A DNA stretch of 64,000 bases from Isoetes taiwanensis (GCA_021234155.1 JAJEKV010000114.1:2588955-2652954); one strand, 5' to 3'. Counted from the stretch's first letter, positions 34,650-48,625 are shown. The notes: generated from the sequence alone by a model not told the origin. Program-made: numbers and translations.

Positions 34650-35786
34650 CCTGTTCCTCCCCACCGGCCTCGCCGTTGTCGTTCTCGAGCCCGGGCCTCT
34701 AGCCGCATACACAAGTAGATCATGGCCTTACGATTAGCTTTATTTGTTCTATTGCATTATATGTGTTTGTTGGTATAGTGGAGGAACATAATACATCAAC
34801 AAAACATTTATAGTGCAAAAGAAATTATATTTATATTACATAATATCTTAATACAAAGCCTCAGGGATCAAGAGTTTAACTATTCTTGAAATCGGCCAGA
34901 AGATGGGTTATCCACCTCTTGGGACCTCTATGGTAACATATTGTCCACCTCTTGGGACCATATGGATTCAATGTTAGATTGTTGCCCATTTGAAAAGCTT
35001 TGCAAACATCAAATTACAGGGATAGATATTGGAGCTTCTATTGATATTCCATTGATTCTTTGAGTACCACAAAGAACTATTTACTAAAGGACAAACATTC
35101 CAAAGCAATCAAACAAGGACATTGTTGTTTCGTTGAGCTCCATGGCTACTAAAATCGCCGCATTAGGTGCATTGCCCACAAAAATACAACACCACCAACC
35201 AGACCATATCTTACTCTACTTAGAAGGTGCTAGGGATGGGAAAAAACTTTCATGAGTAATATATGGAGCTTAGCTTGGCAAAAGATGTAAAAAACAGTTG
35301 AAAGCCTAGTGGATGTGGCTATGCGATTTTAGACCATGACTATGACTTTAGAACTGGTTGAAGATTTGGAAGTATGCCTTAACGCTTTGATTTAGCCTTC
35401 CATTATAGATTTTAGGCTGCAATATTCGAAGTGTTCTTAAATGCATTAAAGCTATAGCTTACTTTTTTATGAATTATCATTGCATGTGTACCGATGTATT
35501 AGCTCTATAATATGACATCACAAAGGCTAAAAAAAATATCCAGTTCACATGAGGCTAGTCTTTTGCTATCTTTTATCATCCTTATACATCTTTATCATCA
35601 CAAAAAGAGCACAAATAGTACCCATATCCGTGTTTTTCTTTGTCATGCCTTTTGTTGGATTGAATAATCATTGGAAGCTTGTAACACAATGAAAAGTAGA
35701 ATTTGAACCTAAGATGAATGCCTTTTTAGGTGATGTAATTAAGGTCTATGATAATTTGATAGGGTTTTTAATTTCAAAATATGAAG
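34650..35786. other. No gene seen
   Basis: AT-rich spacer between the gypsy remnant and the LINE tail. A phrase with 'ccacctcttgggacc' is repeated at about 34912 and 34947. Confidence 0.4.
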
Positions 35787-38700
35787 GAAGGAAGGAAGGA
35801 AGGTTCTTTTATCGTCCGCGGAGGCCAATCGGCCTATGGGACCCAAATTACACGGGTGCAGCAAGCCCGTTGCTACCCGGATTAAAAAACCCCCCCTTAG
35901 GAGGGAAAAACCGTCGCAGCAACAAACCTGCTGGCAGCTGTACAAATATACATATATACATATGAATTCTTGGCACCTCAGGTAGGCGCCGGGGCGAGGT
36001 GAGTCCATTGGATCCAAAACCTCCCGGAGGTAGGAGCCAAGGGATCGAATCGATAGCGCATCGAGTAGCTCGTCTGAGGCGAACCGTGTCGCACCAAGAG
36101 AATGTAGCGAGCCCGGATCTGACTATAGGCTGGACAGCTCTGGAAGGCATGGCTTTCATCCTCAACAACCCCAGCTTAACATCGACAAAGCTCCGGCCCC
36201 GGCGGCTCTCCAACCCACCAACCCGCCTCAAGCCGAAGATGGTGGGCCCCTGCTCAATGGAGGCGATAATCCCGCGGCTTCTTCATGGGCAACTCGAGAA
36301 CGCTGTGTAGAGTCAGGCCCCAACCTGTGGTGGGGGTTTATGTGTTGTTTGTAGTGTGCCACCTTTACTGTTCGCAGCATGGTGGTCCCAGCTTCCACAA
36401 AACAAGAGTCCAAGGGCACCCCTCAGCCTTATCCCTCGCCGGGCTCAGTACGGTGCACTGGACGCACCTATATGCTTCACGCTCCACCGGGCCCTCTTTG
36501 TCCTTCCAACAAGCCCCGAGTCGTTGGGCTCATCGCCACAACGTAGCGGCGCGGAGCCGAAAGTGTCGCCCATGTTGGCCACCTTCCCGAAATAGACAAT
36601 GTGCCTATCGAGGGCCGTGATGTCGCAAGGGCATGAATCCCGCTCTCCGCAACAAGATCTCGATATGGAATCGAGGGCTTGACGCCAAGTGCCCATCAAG
36701 AATGCCTTCCGGATCTGCTCTAAGTTGTTCCAAGTCGCCAAAGACACCACCGGCCCCACACCTCGACCCCATACAAAAGAACCGCTCGACAAGGTGCGAA
36801 TAAATGTGACTGTGGCCCCTACCATACAGCCTCTACCCCGCGGACTATTGTTTTGCATTGCGCATACGCCTTCCAACTCAGGAACACCCCAAGAATGGAT
36901 GCATCCCAATACATTGAGGACGGAATTCCACCCCGTGTACTTGTAGCTGGGTGTGACCTCTACCATCTGCCCGGTAAGTGAGCGCCGGAGGTGCCGGATG
37001 ACGTGAGGAGGATATGAGGACCACCTTAGTCTTGGCCAGGTTGACCCGCATGTCCGTCGCCTAGCAGAATGTATCCAAGGCATCTAGGTGTGCCTGCATT
37101 CCCTCTGGTGTATGGGCCAAGAGGTCCACATCATCCGCATAGATGGCTTTGCCGGATGACTCCGGGTGCAAGAGTCTGATACCGTCCCCCCATTGGCGCT
37201 AGCCGGGCTTCTAACCGGGTCAATGTAAAGCCCAAAGAGTGTGGGTGAGAGAGGACAACCTTGCCTAACTCCAATGCTACTGGCAAATGACTGTCCTTCC
37301 GGTTGCATGCGGCCTGTGCAGCTCTCGTATAGTCTGTACACTGCGTTCTGGCAGATCCATAGGGAGCCCCAAATGGTGCAATCTCGCCCACAACTTTTCC
37401 CGGAGGACTATGTCGAAAGCCTTTGCAAAGTCCACAAAACAAAGAAGACAGTCCTCCCTAACGGTTCTCGGCTGTCCCCACTGTGGTCCTGAGTGTGAAG
37501 ATGTGATCAATGGTTGAATGTCGAGGTCGGAAGCCTGCCTGGGTAAGTGCCCTGACTCCCATGCCTCTGCCCATCTGGTTGCCTGCTAATCGAGAATGCC
37601 CGCGCACAGCTTGGCAAATACTGAGCTAACCATGATGGTTCGGTAATTGGCTGGACAGTGTAGGTCCCCTGCCTTGTAGATCGGAATAACCCTGCTTGTG
37701 GTCCATGACCGAGGAAAATCCTCTTGCAGTGCCCTGTTGAACAGTGCAGCCAGGACGGGCACCATGGGCTGTCCTGCCCACTTGAGCAACTCCGCTTGCA
37801 GGCCATCCAAGTCTGCCGCCTTCCCTTTAGCCAGGCGCTGCAGCCCCTCTTCGACATCTTCTTCTGTGGTGGGCCATTTTATGGGGAAGATCCGCTCGCG
37901 GTTGTTTAAAGGATCATAAAGCTGTTGCAGGTACTACTCCCACTGCAACGCCGTGATGTTCCCTATAGGCGGTGCTGGCCTGCAGAGTACCCCCCCCCGT
38001 AAAAGTTTCGGTGGGCGCCCAAGAGGTAACATTTCTCCATGGTGCCTTGTCGTAGCTTGCCTTTGTTTTTGAGGAAGGCATGGTAACGGGCTGGTGGCCC
38101 GAGTCACGGGTCCCGATCCATGATGAGACGGAGTGCGTGTTTGTGTTCCTTACACTCAAGATCAAACCATCCGTTACGATGGGAAGGTTGCGATCTCTCG
38201 ATCTCGGGCGCGGGGAGGTCTCCCCAAAGCATCTATCTGCCCGCCTCGAGGAGCTCAACCACTGGTCGGGTTTGTCGCCCAGCTGCGGTGGGCTCGCAGA
38301 ATCGTCGGGAGGGCTTCGCGAGCATGTCGTCACCCCTCTCCACCGCCATAATCCAAGCGCAACCGAGGTCGGCAAGGTAATCGCTACGAGGGGGTCATAG
38401 CGGCTGGCCGTGCCAGCCTTCACATAGAGTGGAGGTGATCCGAGTCGGCCTCCTTGTCCCCGACCGTCCGCGCCGATGTGAAAATGGTCGACATGGTGTA
38501 TATCCCGCGCAGCCCACTATGACATAATCCACTTACACTAGTCCTCACGCCGTGATTGTCCTGGCTCGCAGTGTACCCGCGGGGAAGAGGGCCATTGTGG
38601 TAGGCCATTGCATATGAGCAGGTCAAAGATACCACACATCAGGAGCAATTGTTCGCCAAAGCGAAAGTGACCTGACCGGCTATCCGAGTGCCGTGGTGCA

Positions 38701-40093
38701 AACCGCCTCTCAAGGGACGTGAATCGCAAGATGTCATCCGCTAGGGGTCCAGCCGCATGGCCTGCTCGCCCGTCTGCGGCATTGAAGTCTCCAAGGAGTA
38801 TAACTCGCCCATCCGCTAGGCCGTTGTATGTCATCATATAGATCGACATACGGGTCCATCCCGCCCCCCGGTGGCCGTGGATAGAAGGGACTCTCGATGG
38901 GGAAAGTAGCAAGCGCCTAGGAAGAGAGGATCTCCCGCCGTGGTGGTGCACTCGGATCCACAAGTAGCGGTTATGTATGTCGGTCTTCCGAGGGAAACCA
39001 AATGTGCCAAGGCTGCCCGTAGTAGCAGTAACCCCACCGCGCTCCACGCCTCCCGCAGAAAACCATTGAACACCGAGAAATGCTAGTACCTCGGCAGATC
39101 AAAGCCGCGGGTCTGGTGTTCCCATGTTCCGTGGAGGAAGATGAGGTCCATGTCCAGAGCTACTGAATTGAGGCTATCACCCTTCTGCCATGGGAAAACC
39201 CGACAGCCTGCACCACCACCCCGGAGGCATAAATCTTATTGGCGTTAGCCGGAGTGACCGAAGCTATGGGGGCAGATTTGGGACAAACCGTAAGCGGAGG
39301 CATCAGGGGCAGCATTTGGCTGAGCGGGAGCAGACCGAGCTGTAGGGGCAAATTGCGGAGGGGCAGGAGCAGAGGCAGCAGGAGTATCATTTGGCTGAGC
39401 AGGTGCAGCTGCAAAGATTTGGTCGATCACGGGCCCCCGACCGCGCAACTCTCCTCGCCTGCCTCCGCCGCTGACCGAGTAAGATCTCGCTCATATACGT
39501 AGATGTGCCCTTCAAGAACTTGCCCGCCGCCGCAAGATGGCCTCTCGAACTCCCGCGCGATCCGCGAACCGCGGAACACCACTACCGGCCGGTGGGCTCG
39601 GCGCTCGACCCCACACCGGGCTGGTCACGTAACCGGAACAGTCCTCGACCAGAAACGCCATGCGCCCAAGGATGCGTGTGTGTATCTTAGGGTGAGATTC
39701 TCTCCCTTTCCTACAGCCCGAACTACTAGGTTGTGGCTGCGTCGCCGCGCTCACGGGAGACTCCGTCCGGTGGGACACCGCCCACTCGCTTAGTGGCGCG
39801 GCGTGATGATGGTGCGGCATGGCGGGGCCGCGGCTACCGGCGTGCTCAAAGTTGATCGGTGACCCCGATTGACGCCTTGCGTGCCGGGCCGGGTTTATGC
39901 GGTAATCGGGTAATGGTGTGTCATTTTGTCGCAGCCTTCGTTTCTTCAAGTCCGGAGCTCGCCTCTTGCAAGGCCTGGTCCTGCCTTTGCCATCTGCGTC
40001 GCAAATGCCGCCATTGTTCATGCCCTCGCACCGAGGCCCTTGCCTTCGTGGGCAATGATGATCAAGCTTCGTGATTTCCCGAAGCCTGTGCAA
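35787..40093 (-). mobile_element. Family A LINE, long decayed copy with endonuclease and reverse transcriptase
   Basis: Non-LTR retrotransposon. From the 5' side (right): an Arg/Pro-rich first ORF (39512-40093 and Ala/Pro-rich 39245-39448). The APE-type endonuclease has RVILLGDFNA at about 38795-38780. Reverse transcriptase spans 37857-37080, with LDGLQAELLKWAG, FVDFAKAFDIVLREKLW (motif A), GVRQGCPLSPTLFGLYIDP (motif B) and YADDVDLL (motif C, about 37130). The C-terminal region 37080-36445 includes ITALDRHIVYFGKVANMGD, shared with the copy at 48.9-49.6 kb. The 3' untranslated region 35805-36030 ends in GGCCGATTGGCCTCCGCGG, then ACGATAAAAG and a (TTCC)n tail (35787-35804). Frameshifts and stops throughout make it inactive. 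Bases 36228-39502 of the plus strand carry many shadow frames. Confidence 0.8.
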
Positions 40094-40314
40094 CCTAATA
40101 TTTTTTTGTATTCTACTAATAAGAGTTGTGTCATTGATATTTTGTCTTTATGAAAAGCACATAATGGATGTTGGCTTATGGACTCTTTTTTGCATTCCAG
40201 GCTAATCATGCAAACATCCTTGATGGTACAACACAGTAGGTCTAATCATGCAAGAACGCTTGCTGGTACATCACAGTAGCTCTGGATGGGCTTTAAGATG
40301 AATGTTCTCTTTTT

Positions 40315-41370
40315 TCATTTTTTCTTTTTGAAGGATCATTTATATTATTTGTAAAGAAGAAATTACATACATATGCTAAGTGATATCATGGACCTACACA
40401 ACATAAATGATTATGCAGGAATAACCACTTTGGCGTCCAACCAAATAATTACAGGTGCAAAAAAAAAATGTTTCATGGGTGTGAGATACCCACTCCTCCT
40501 GTTCAAATGCTGTAAGATATTGCCGCATCTTGTTTTCCAGAGATGACCACAAATCAGCCAAATCACTATATTCTTATGATTCCATATTAACAAACCATCC
40601 ACCCTGTGCACAGATTCGCTGCAATCTTCTTATTTGGTGGCCATGAAGCCGGGGTATAGGCCTAACAAGATCTCCTTCTCCAATAATGGTGCTTCAGCTG
40701 CTTCTCGCAATTTATTCCAGATTGGATGGTGTGCTTAATCGTCTCCTTTGTCTGGCTACACATTGGACAGTTTGATGAGATGAAATGCTTAAATTTGCTG
40801 ACCACTGAGTTAACCCTTATCACTCTATGTAAAATCTGCCACAACAATGTAGATACTTTTGGTGGCATATGACTCTTCCAAACCCACTTCCATGTCTGAA
40901 CCACCTAATTTTCTACAACGTATACCCCATTGCAAAGGGAGATGTATAATTTCACTATCCTGCAGCCTTCTGTCAAGATTCTTATGTGAAAAACAAAAAC
41001 CACCAACTTGAGGATGGGCATATAAAGGATATTATTAACCACCAAATCCTAAACTCTTTTATCCCTTGCTCTTAAGTTAAACTCTTTTTGAAATGATTCC
41101 CAAAAATATTGCATACCACTAAAAATACCAATTCCCAATACAAGTAGATCCCCTCTTTGACTCCATCTATCTTGGATTCTCTTGTCCACAACCAAGAACA
41201 ATGGCATATTTCTAGTATTCATTTCCACCTGCAGCCACCATAAAGGCATGGAGACTGAAGTGCAGTTCCTGACATCTAAATGCCAAAGGTCCTTCACTTT
41301 ATTCCATTGTGTCAGCAAATCCTTTAAGAAATGGTGGGGCAGCCACATATGGAGTAAGATTGTAAAAGAG
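40315..41370 (-). mobile_element. L1-type LINE, 3' fragment with zf-RVT domain
   Basis: The minus strand at 40904-40662 reads WKSHMPPKVSTLLWQILHRV then SNCPMCSQTKETIKHTI. This is the reverse-transcriptase-associated zinc-binding (zf-RVT) domain of plant L1 elements. Upstream (41348-41049) has WWLQVEMNTRNMPLFLVVDK. The 3' end is marked by the plus-strand T-rich run at 40310-40335 followed by gaaggatca, equal to a polyA end. The 5' part is missing. Confidence 0.75.
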
Positions 41371-44300
41371 TTTTTTTTTTGAAGGATGATAGGCTTTATT
41401 TACCAATCAAAATTATAACAACATAAAATGCAAAGTCAAGATTATAACCTCAGCAGACAAACTGATCCAAGTGAGCACAAGGTGTCTATGTATAAAAATC
41501 AGTACTTTCTTCTCTTAATCAAGAGATGAACAATTATAAGCTATAACCATTTTATTCTATGTCCATTGAAAAAGAATCTCATCTGCAATATCCATGTCCT
41601 TAAAGATAAATAGTCTCCTTCTCTTCCAGATCGACCATAAAAAGCCGACCACACGCCTTAAGATGAAAAAGTTTCACTTTGTGCCATGCATCAGGATAGA
41701 TAGAGAGCAGAACTGGCTAGCTCAAGACATGCCAAATAGGATTAACAACCAAGACCATGCCTACCGAAGCCGCTCACACAAGAAAAAACAATACTTAATA
41801 CTCTCAACCCCTTACTTAAAGGACAGAGCTTCGAAATCTGATTATCAATTTTATGGACCAGCATGTTGACTCTAAAGCATCTACGGATCACTTGCCACTA
41901 CAAAACCACCATTTTGGGATGAAGCAACTTATCCCATACCCATGTCCAAACACTTTTCTACTGTAGTTAAGGGACTTGAAGATGCCATCTATTAGATGGA
42001 GGCAAGATTCCATAATGCAGAAGCAATTTGTACACAGAAGAAACAAAGCGACCTGGCTTGATACTCTGATGACACTTCTACACAGTTTCTTCAATTTGTG
42101 GGTCAGAATCCTTGGCAACAATGCAGCAATACGAGTCCAAATTGCTCTATCCCATCTATACAATAAGAACTTTGTTCTAAATGCTTCCCATGATATGAGA
42201 TGACCAGCCTCATACTAAGCTGCAATATTGCTTATACCAGCTGCTAACCATCATCATTGTGTCTTTGGATGAACAACAATACTTAAAGGCACATTCTTAT
42301 GAGTGTCTTGCAAAGGAATCCAACCAACATGGAGTAGACAACTGAAGACACGCCTCAGGATTGAAATGAAAAAGAGACCTGATAGTATTCCAAGCAGCAA
42401 GCAATCCCTTCAGAAAGGGAGAAGCGTTAGGATACATATGTATATGATAAAGCAAAGGCCAAGGAAGCAGAGGCTTAATAGTGGCCTTATAAAATGGAAG
42501 ACAATGCTGAATCGACTACATCAGCAACCTCAGACCAGGAGAATCATCCTTACCAATGAGCATACTCCAAATAAACTTCGATATCATTTACAACATTCCA
42601 AGACTACCAACTACCTTAGGTTTAATGCACTTCTCCCAAGCTACCTTGACCACAACTCCTATTTCATTTTCACCCCAAATAAAAATCCTAACGATACACA
42701 CAATCTTCTCCATCTTACACTGAGGAGCTAATAGAGCAGATGACATGTAGATATGAGTATTACTAGGAACACATTTAGCCACAGTGATTCTTTCAAGCAT
42801 GGATAGTTTAGCTGTATTCCACCAAAATAAGTGCTTTTGCAATCCCTGTTATAATTTCATCCCAAGCATCCAAGTGGAGACGGAATTCGACAGTGGTTAC
42901 CAAGCAACTTTGTGGTATTGCCATGCAGAAGAATCTTCTATAAATAGTCCATAATACAGAGAGGGATGGGACTGTCCAACATCCACAAAGCAGTACACTT
43001 TTACCAACTCGCAAAAACTTATGATGCTAAGGAGAATGTGTCTAACAATAGCTTAGCATTATGAAGATTTTCAGCCCGGCAATTAGGGAACAAAAAGTGT
43101 CATCAAAGATATTGAATGCATACCACTTGAGAACCATCATCCATTGGCACCTTGAATGATGCCATTCGGGTAGTCACGAGAAAAGCCGGGATAATACTAT
43201 CACAATTGTGAAGAGCAAGGGTGCTAAAGGGCAACCTTGCCAAATTCCTCTATCCACTACAAAATATCGATGGCTCGCCTTGAAAAGTACAAGAGACCCC
43301 ATCGACGATGAAGCTTCATGATATTTCTTGTAATGACTTCCCCGAATCCAAGAGCAAGAAGACACTTCTCCAAGAAACCCCAATCAACACTATTGTAAGC
43401 TTTAGCAAAACCAAGCTTAAGATACACCGCCTATACCCCTCGTAGAACGGGACCCAATATATTCCCTCATATGCAAAGACCACATTATTGAGAATATGAC
43501 TAATTTAGGAGAAAGTCGATTGTGTTGAGGAGATAGAGTCACCCAAAATGTTCGAACTTTTTTTTGCCAATGTCTTGGCAAAGATCTTGTACATAGAGGA
43601 AAGCAATGTAATAGGTCACCAAGAAGAAATACTCTTAAGTTCCTTGCTCTTTGGAATGCTAGAGATGCAACATATGTTCAAAATCTTATCAAGGCACCTA
43701 AATCTATGAAACTCATGGAAGGCATCATATACATCATCCTCCAATCAGTCCCAGCATTTCTGAAAGAATTCAACAGGGAAGCCATCCAGACCAGGGCATT
43801 TGTCCTTTTCTAAGAGAACCCAAGCTTCTTTTAAATTCTCCTTCACAATCTTGGACTCAAGAAGCAACCTCTGCTCTTCAGAAATAATGCAATGCACCTT
43901 AATCAACACGCCCAATTGCATGTCCTCTTGAAAGGGCAATGGATGTCGCGACAAAGAATGAAGAAAAGTGTTGATGAAGATGTTGCTTAAGATGCAAAAG
44001 ATCCGAAATAAGAGAGCCATCCAGCAACATCAAAGAATGTATAGAAGTGGCAAGCTTCCTTCTTCTTGCAGCGGCAAAAAAGAACCAGGTACATCTACCT
44101 CCATTCTTGAACTATTATAACCCTGCCTTCACCTTGGCTTCAGTATCTTTTACAGTTTCTATAGCCTTGATCTGAGATAGTAACTTCTCTTCTCTAACTC
44201 CACTAGTAAGGCCATGAGCACTGAGTTGTTCTAATTCCTCAGATAATGCGGTCCAAGAGTCCTCTAGCTTCAATGCACCTCGACTCTCCCCCATTCTTTT

Positions 44301-44838
44301 GCAAATGACTTCGCCGACAATGCTACAACAATCCCGTGACGCATTCCCTACGAGGTGAGAAGGCCCGAGACCAAACTCGATTACAACCAACATTGAACTC
44401 ATCATCCTCCAAGTACTTGTAATTAAGCTTAAAGTAAGTTCTAGTAGGTCTATGACAATTAGCCATATCATTAGATAAGAGTTGCGGATTTTGATCGACA
44501 TAAGAGCTATCCGTAAGATTCGAGCAATGAAAAGTTACTAGCAAGGCAGTTGCACAAGTATTAAAGTATCCTCTATCATGTCTTGCATTATACCACCCAA
44601 GGACCGATCACCATCAATCTCTATAAGTTGGCAGCGTAAAAGGCGTGAACCATTGTTCCCGCCGAACCACTTCAGGACCTCGATCGCTTCTATCTCTTTC
44701 CAACTCGATCATGTTAAAGTCTCCAACCAGCAACAATGCAACATTCTGCCCAAGATGAAGAATTTTATTCCTCACAGTTGCCCAGAAAGCATCACGCTTG
44801 CGAGGCCTATTATGAGCATAGACATTATCAAATCCCAT
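41371..44838 (-). mobile_element. L1-type LINE, nearly full second-ORF length, decayed
   Basis: The polyA end is seen as a plus-strand T run at 41371-41380, followed by gaaggatgataggc. The endonuclease region at 44838-44614 has LLLVGDFNM. The linker is at 44501-44115. Reverse transcriptase starts with KCPGLDGFPVEFFQKCWD (about 43795-43745) and continues with RGIWQGCPLAPLLFTIVIV at about 43250-43190. The post-RT region at 42842-42588 has WWNTAKLSMLERITVAKC. Stops and frameshifts occur throughout. The copy is 5'-truncated just left of the hairpin at 44951. Confidence 0.75.
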
Positions 44839-44950
44839 TCTTGGCCTTTATCTTTCCACTTGATTATTATCCACCACCTAAACCTATCTGTTTGAGTAAA
44901 AGTGACATCCACAGACAACTTCTATAATGCATCAGCAGCATACACTAAGA

Positions 44951-45054
44951 GGAGGTTAACCTCCTCCTCGAAGGTGTTACGCAAAATAACCCTCGAGGCC
45001 GGCAGGCCGAGAGGGTTATTTTGCGTTACCCCTGAGAAGAGGAGGTTGACCTCC
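44951..45054 (+). repeat. Long foldback hairpin
   Basis: The outer arm GGAGGTTAACCTCCTC (44951-44966) pairs with 45039-45054 at 15 of 16 positions. The inner arm ACGCAAAATAACCCTC (44979-44994) pairs perfectly with GAGGGTTATTTTGCGT (45011-45026). The centre is GGCCGGCAGGCC. Total span is 104 bases with arms of about 48. It lies beside the 5' edge of an L1 copy. A B-box-like ctggttcgagcagg follows at 45062. It could be a foldback or MITE-like element. Confidence 0.65.
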
Positions 45055-45539
45055 CTTAACCCCTGGTTCGAGCAGGTTGAAGCACCGGAGTTGGGTGCTA
45101 GAGCAGATGGAAGAGAGAGATGCAGATGAGGAAGCTGCACAACAAGGAAATTTTGAAGAATCGGGTATTTTCCCAGAAAGTTTTTGTTCAAGAAGGGGCT
45201 TCAGGAAGAACAGAGCAATGAGCCCTTTGCTACGACATGCAACAGGGCAAAAACTTTAGGCAGGGGCTAGAAGGCACAAAACATTATGGGCTCGCTAGCC
45301 AAGTAACTGCTGACTGATCAAACAATAGAGATTAAGAGATAATGTCAATCTGCAAAGAAGAAGCAGAAGGAATCCAAAAATCTGTTAACCAATAGATAAA
45401 AAAGACAAGACATCGATTGTAACAAAAAGGATTTACAAGGAGGATGCCCTCTTCGCCTGCTTCAAATCCAAGCGAAGAAGTGAAAAGCTGAGCCCAAATG
45501 ATGCGAAGAAGAAGAAAAAAGAATTTGTGCAGGTCGATT

Positions 45540-45745
45540 TGAAGAACAGGGGTGAAACATGGTTGATTTGAGGAAACTTGTCGATTTGGGCTGTCTATCT
45601 GAAGAACAGAGGTGAAACAAGGCTAATTTGAAGAAATTTGTCGATTTTAGCTGTGAATTTGAAAAAATTTGTCGATTTGAGCTGCCGATTTGAAGAACAT
45701 GGATGAAACATGGGCGAAATTTGTCGATTTGAGTTGCGAGAAGAA
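45540..45745 (+). repeat. Short imperfect tandem repeats (about 60 bp)
   Basis: Units with gaagaaca.ggtgaaac and aaatttgtcgattt recur at about 45540, 45600 and 45690, with partial units between. Minus-strand frames over it are repetitive Ser/Asn/Phe sequence and not a known domain. Confidence 0.5.
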
Positions 45746-46077
45746 AAGGGGCAAAACAGAGTTGTCCTGTCAAATGGCATATTCCGGTGCCATATGGCAT
45801 ATTTGAGTGATTATAACAATAACCACTAGAATATTCTGTAAAAAAGGAATATTCGACAAGTTATGACAGCAGTATATTCTAGAAGTTATGTAAAATAATT
45901 TGGTTGAAATCTGACGGTGGGCAACGGTTGGATCAACTTAACCTGCAAGAACAAGGGGTTAAGACATTATAGTCACGTCCAAACGTATTAGCTACTTTAT
46001 GTGCATCATCTCGGGGGCATTTACGCTCTTGAAAGCATCAAAAGGTAGTAGAAAAGTAAACAGATAACATGCTCCTT

Positions 46078-47220
46078 TTACTTGGTGAAGAAGCCACTCC
46101 CCTCACATTCCAAGACAAAAGGTTCATGTACCCTAACTATTATGTTCCACCTCCGCACCAATAGAGCCAAGATCAACCATGTCCATTTCACAAGATTCTC
46201 ATGAGAGGTCAGCCCATCTCGGCCAGAAAAATCGCAAGGGGAAGCCTCCTCTCTGCTCCACCCTTCCATTGTTTTGTTCAAGATTTGGTGAGGGAGAGCC
46301 TCCCCTCTGCTCTACCCCCTATTATTTTGTTGGGTACCTGCCTATGGTAGATGTGTTTTTTGCCAAGGTTTACCACATGGAGAACAATGATTCAATTATT
46401 GATACACCAACTCCAAACCTCGGGGCTTAAGATCTCCCTGGAGAATGTCCCACATAAACTTACATACTAATATCCTACTAGGAAGTCTGAAATCAAGCAT
46501 CCCAAGCCTCCCATGCAGTTTAGATTTCAAACATTTAGTCCCGACAACTTTTAGATTTGATCCCTCCTCATTGCCTCTCCAAATAAAATCTTGTACCATT
46601 TTGGGCAATTCTACCAACTTTGATTCAAGTGCCAATAACACTGATGCAACTAAAATATGTGTGCTATTTAGCACTGCCTTAGCAACCACAATTTTACCTG
46701 CCATTGAGAGCTTACATACTTTCCACCATCTCAAGTGCTTTCCCAAATTAAAGAAAATCTTGTCCTATATCTCCGAAGATGAAGTGCACACTCCTACTGG
46801 AATACCCAATAGTCTTGAAGAAGTTCCAACTTGCATTAGAATCCATGGAAATGATGTGACATAATCCGGGAGAGATTCATCCAATGGCCAAATAGCTACG
46901 AATATATACCTTAGTTGAGAAAACAACCGGATGCTATGGAATAGGAATCCAAGATCTGTTTTGCATTTGATAAAATTTCTTCTGATACTTTTAAAAATAG
47001 AAATGTGTCATTAGCGTACTGATTACAAATTTGCTAAGATCCATCGCTAATCTTCAACTCAGTTATAACCCTTCTTCCACAGCTTTCAAAAGTAATTGTG
47101 ATAGTCCTTTTGCTACCATGTCAAATAAAAATGGTGCAAGCGAACATCCTTGCCCTATACCCCCTGCTTACATCGAAAATGGAGGAAGTCTCATCAAAAA
47201 CAATTATAGATGCCCGTGAC
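46078..47220 (-). mobile_element. L1-type LINE, internal fragment
   Basis: The minus strand shows a reverse transcriptase motif B remnant (GQGCSLAPFLFDMVAKGLSQ at about 47150-47090) and motif C as YANDTFLFLKVSEEIL (about 47020-46975, Asn for the first Asp). The post-RT domain at 46746-46396 has WWKVCKLSMAGKIVVAKAV and VQDFIWRGNEEG. It matches the copy at 42.6 kb in layout and is truncated at both ends. Confidence 0.7.
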
Positions 47221-48468
47221 GCAATACATTAGAGGAAATTCAATGTTGGAAGCATGTTGTCGAATAGGTTAATACAACTATACAATTTTTGTGATATTCT
47301 AGCATGGTAGTAATTCTTACATCTTGATTGTGCAGGTTTGGCTAGGAGCACAAGGATTGAGGTCTGTTTGTAACAAACACTTCTAGGTCAGGTTATGTTA
47401 ATTTTTTGCATTATAGCTGGAAACAACACATACAATCAAATGCAAGTATTGTGTTTCTAGCATCTACTAAATAGGCCAAGGAGAATATTAATTTGTGATA
47501 AAGCCATTTGTGTAGAGAGGTGAGGAGTCATTTGTATATTGCATCTAGATATATACATATTCTTCAGACTAGATAAAGAAGCAGGTGGTTAGTTATTTCT
47601 GATTCTTTAAATTAGAATAGGGTAGATTAAAAAGCAGTTGTTTCTTTTTACTAGCTGATTGTTGTAGATGTATATTCTTTCAAACTTTATTTATTAGAGA
47701 TGCCTATTATGGGGAAGGAGAAGTAAAGGTAGATGGGAACCATAAAGCCCTTTTAACTCATCTACATTGATTTATGGTAAGTTTTTCTCACTATATATAT
47801 TAATTTGTGATTTTTGTCATATTGTCGGCGACATTGTCTGCATTGATGCACTATCATGTTGCCATCTCAATTGTAGATCAGAAGCAATATTTCAAGAGAT
47901 AAGAAAATCTATTTATTACAATACTTCAATGCTTTCTTTTTACATAGCATATTATTCATTACGTACTCATTAGATGGTTTATGAGCGTTGCACATGAAGT
48001 TGAAGATCATGAAGAGTAACTCAAACTATGTTTTGGATCTGTATAGGTGGTAAGATTAGTAAGGAAGAGAAGGGAGGTCGGAATCTAGAGGATCAAAGTT
48101 CTTTGTTTGATGTATCAGATTGGGATGCAAAAAGGTGAGCATTTGATAAAGTATAACAAGATGCAATGGTTTGAATGGAAATATTGTTATTGATATGAAT
48201 TGCAATAGAAGAAAATTAATTTTTTTAGTGATGACTTGATGGGTTGCTCCAGCAGAAAATTTGTAATTGTTTTGGCACTACACCGTTCAATTTCTTTCGT
48301 TGCTCATGGTGGGTGCACTATGTTCCTTCCCGATGCACTATATTGTTGTGAAATAGATAAACTTAACAAGTACTAATCTCATACCTTGCATTTCCATAAA
48401 TTCAAAAATGATGTCTAAGCACTTTATGTCGGGAGAAAATACAATGCAATTGTTCGCTTTTAAAGACG
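47221..48468. other. No gene seen
   Basis: AT-rich spacer. The short plus-strand frame at 47767-47973 shows no family resemblance. Confidence 0.4.
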
Positions 48469-48625
48469 AGAATGAGAATGAGAATGAGAATGATTTTTTA
48501 TCGTCCACTGAGGCCAATCGGCCTATGGGACCCATAAGGAGCGCAGCAAACTTATTACTGTCCGGGTTAAAAAACCCCCGCCCCGAAGGGTTTTCGAGGG
48601 AAAAACCGTGGCAGCACTAATCCAA
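48469..48625 (-). mobile_element. Family A LINE, 3' end only, (ATTCTC)n tail
   Basis: The plus strand carries gaggccaatcggcctatggg and further matches to 35815-35935. It is preceded by (gagaat)n at about 48470-48495, which is the tail on the minus strand. Only about 130 bp of 3' untranslated sequence remains. Confidence 0.75.

Noticed and set aside
34234-34737. Plus-strand frame of 167 codons
   Set aside because: It lies over the minus-strand gypsy gag region and reads as its complement.
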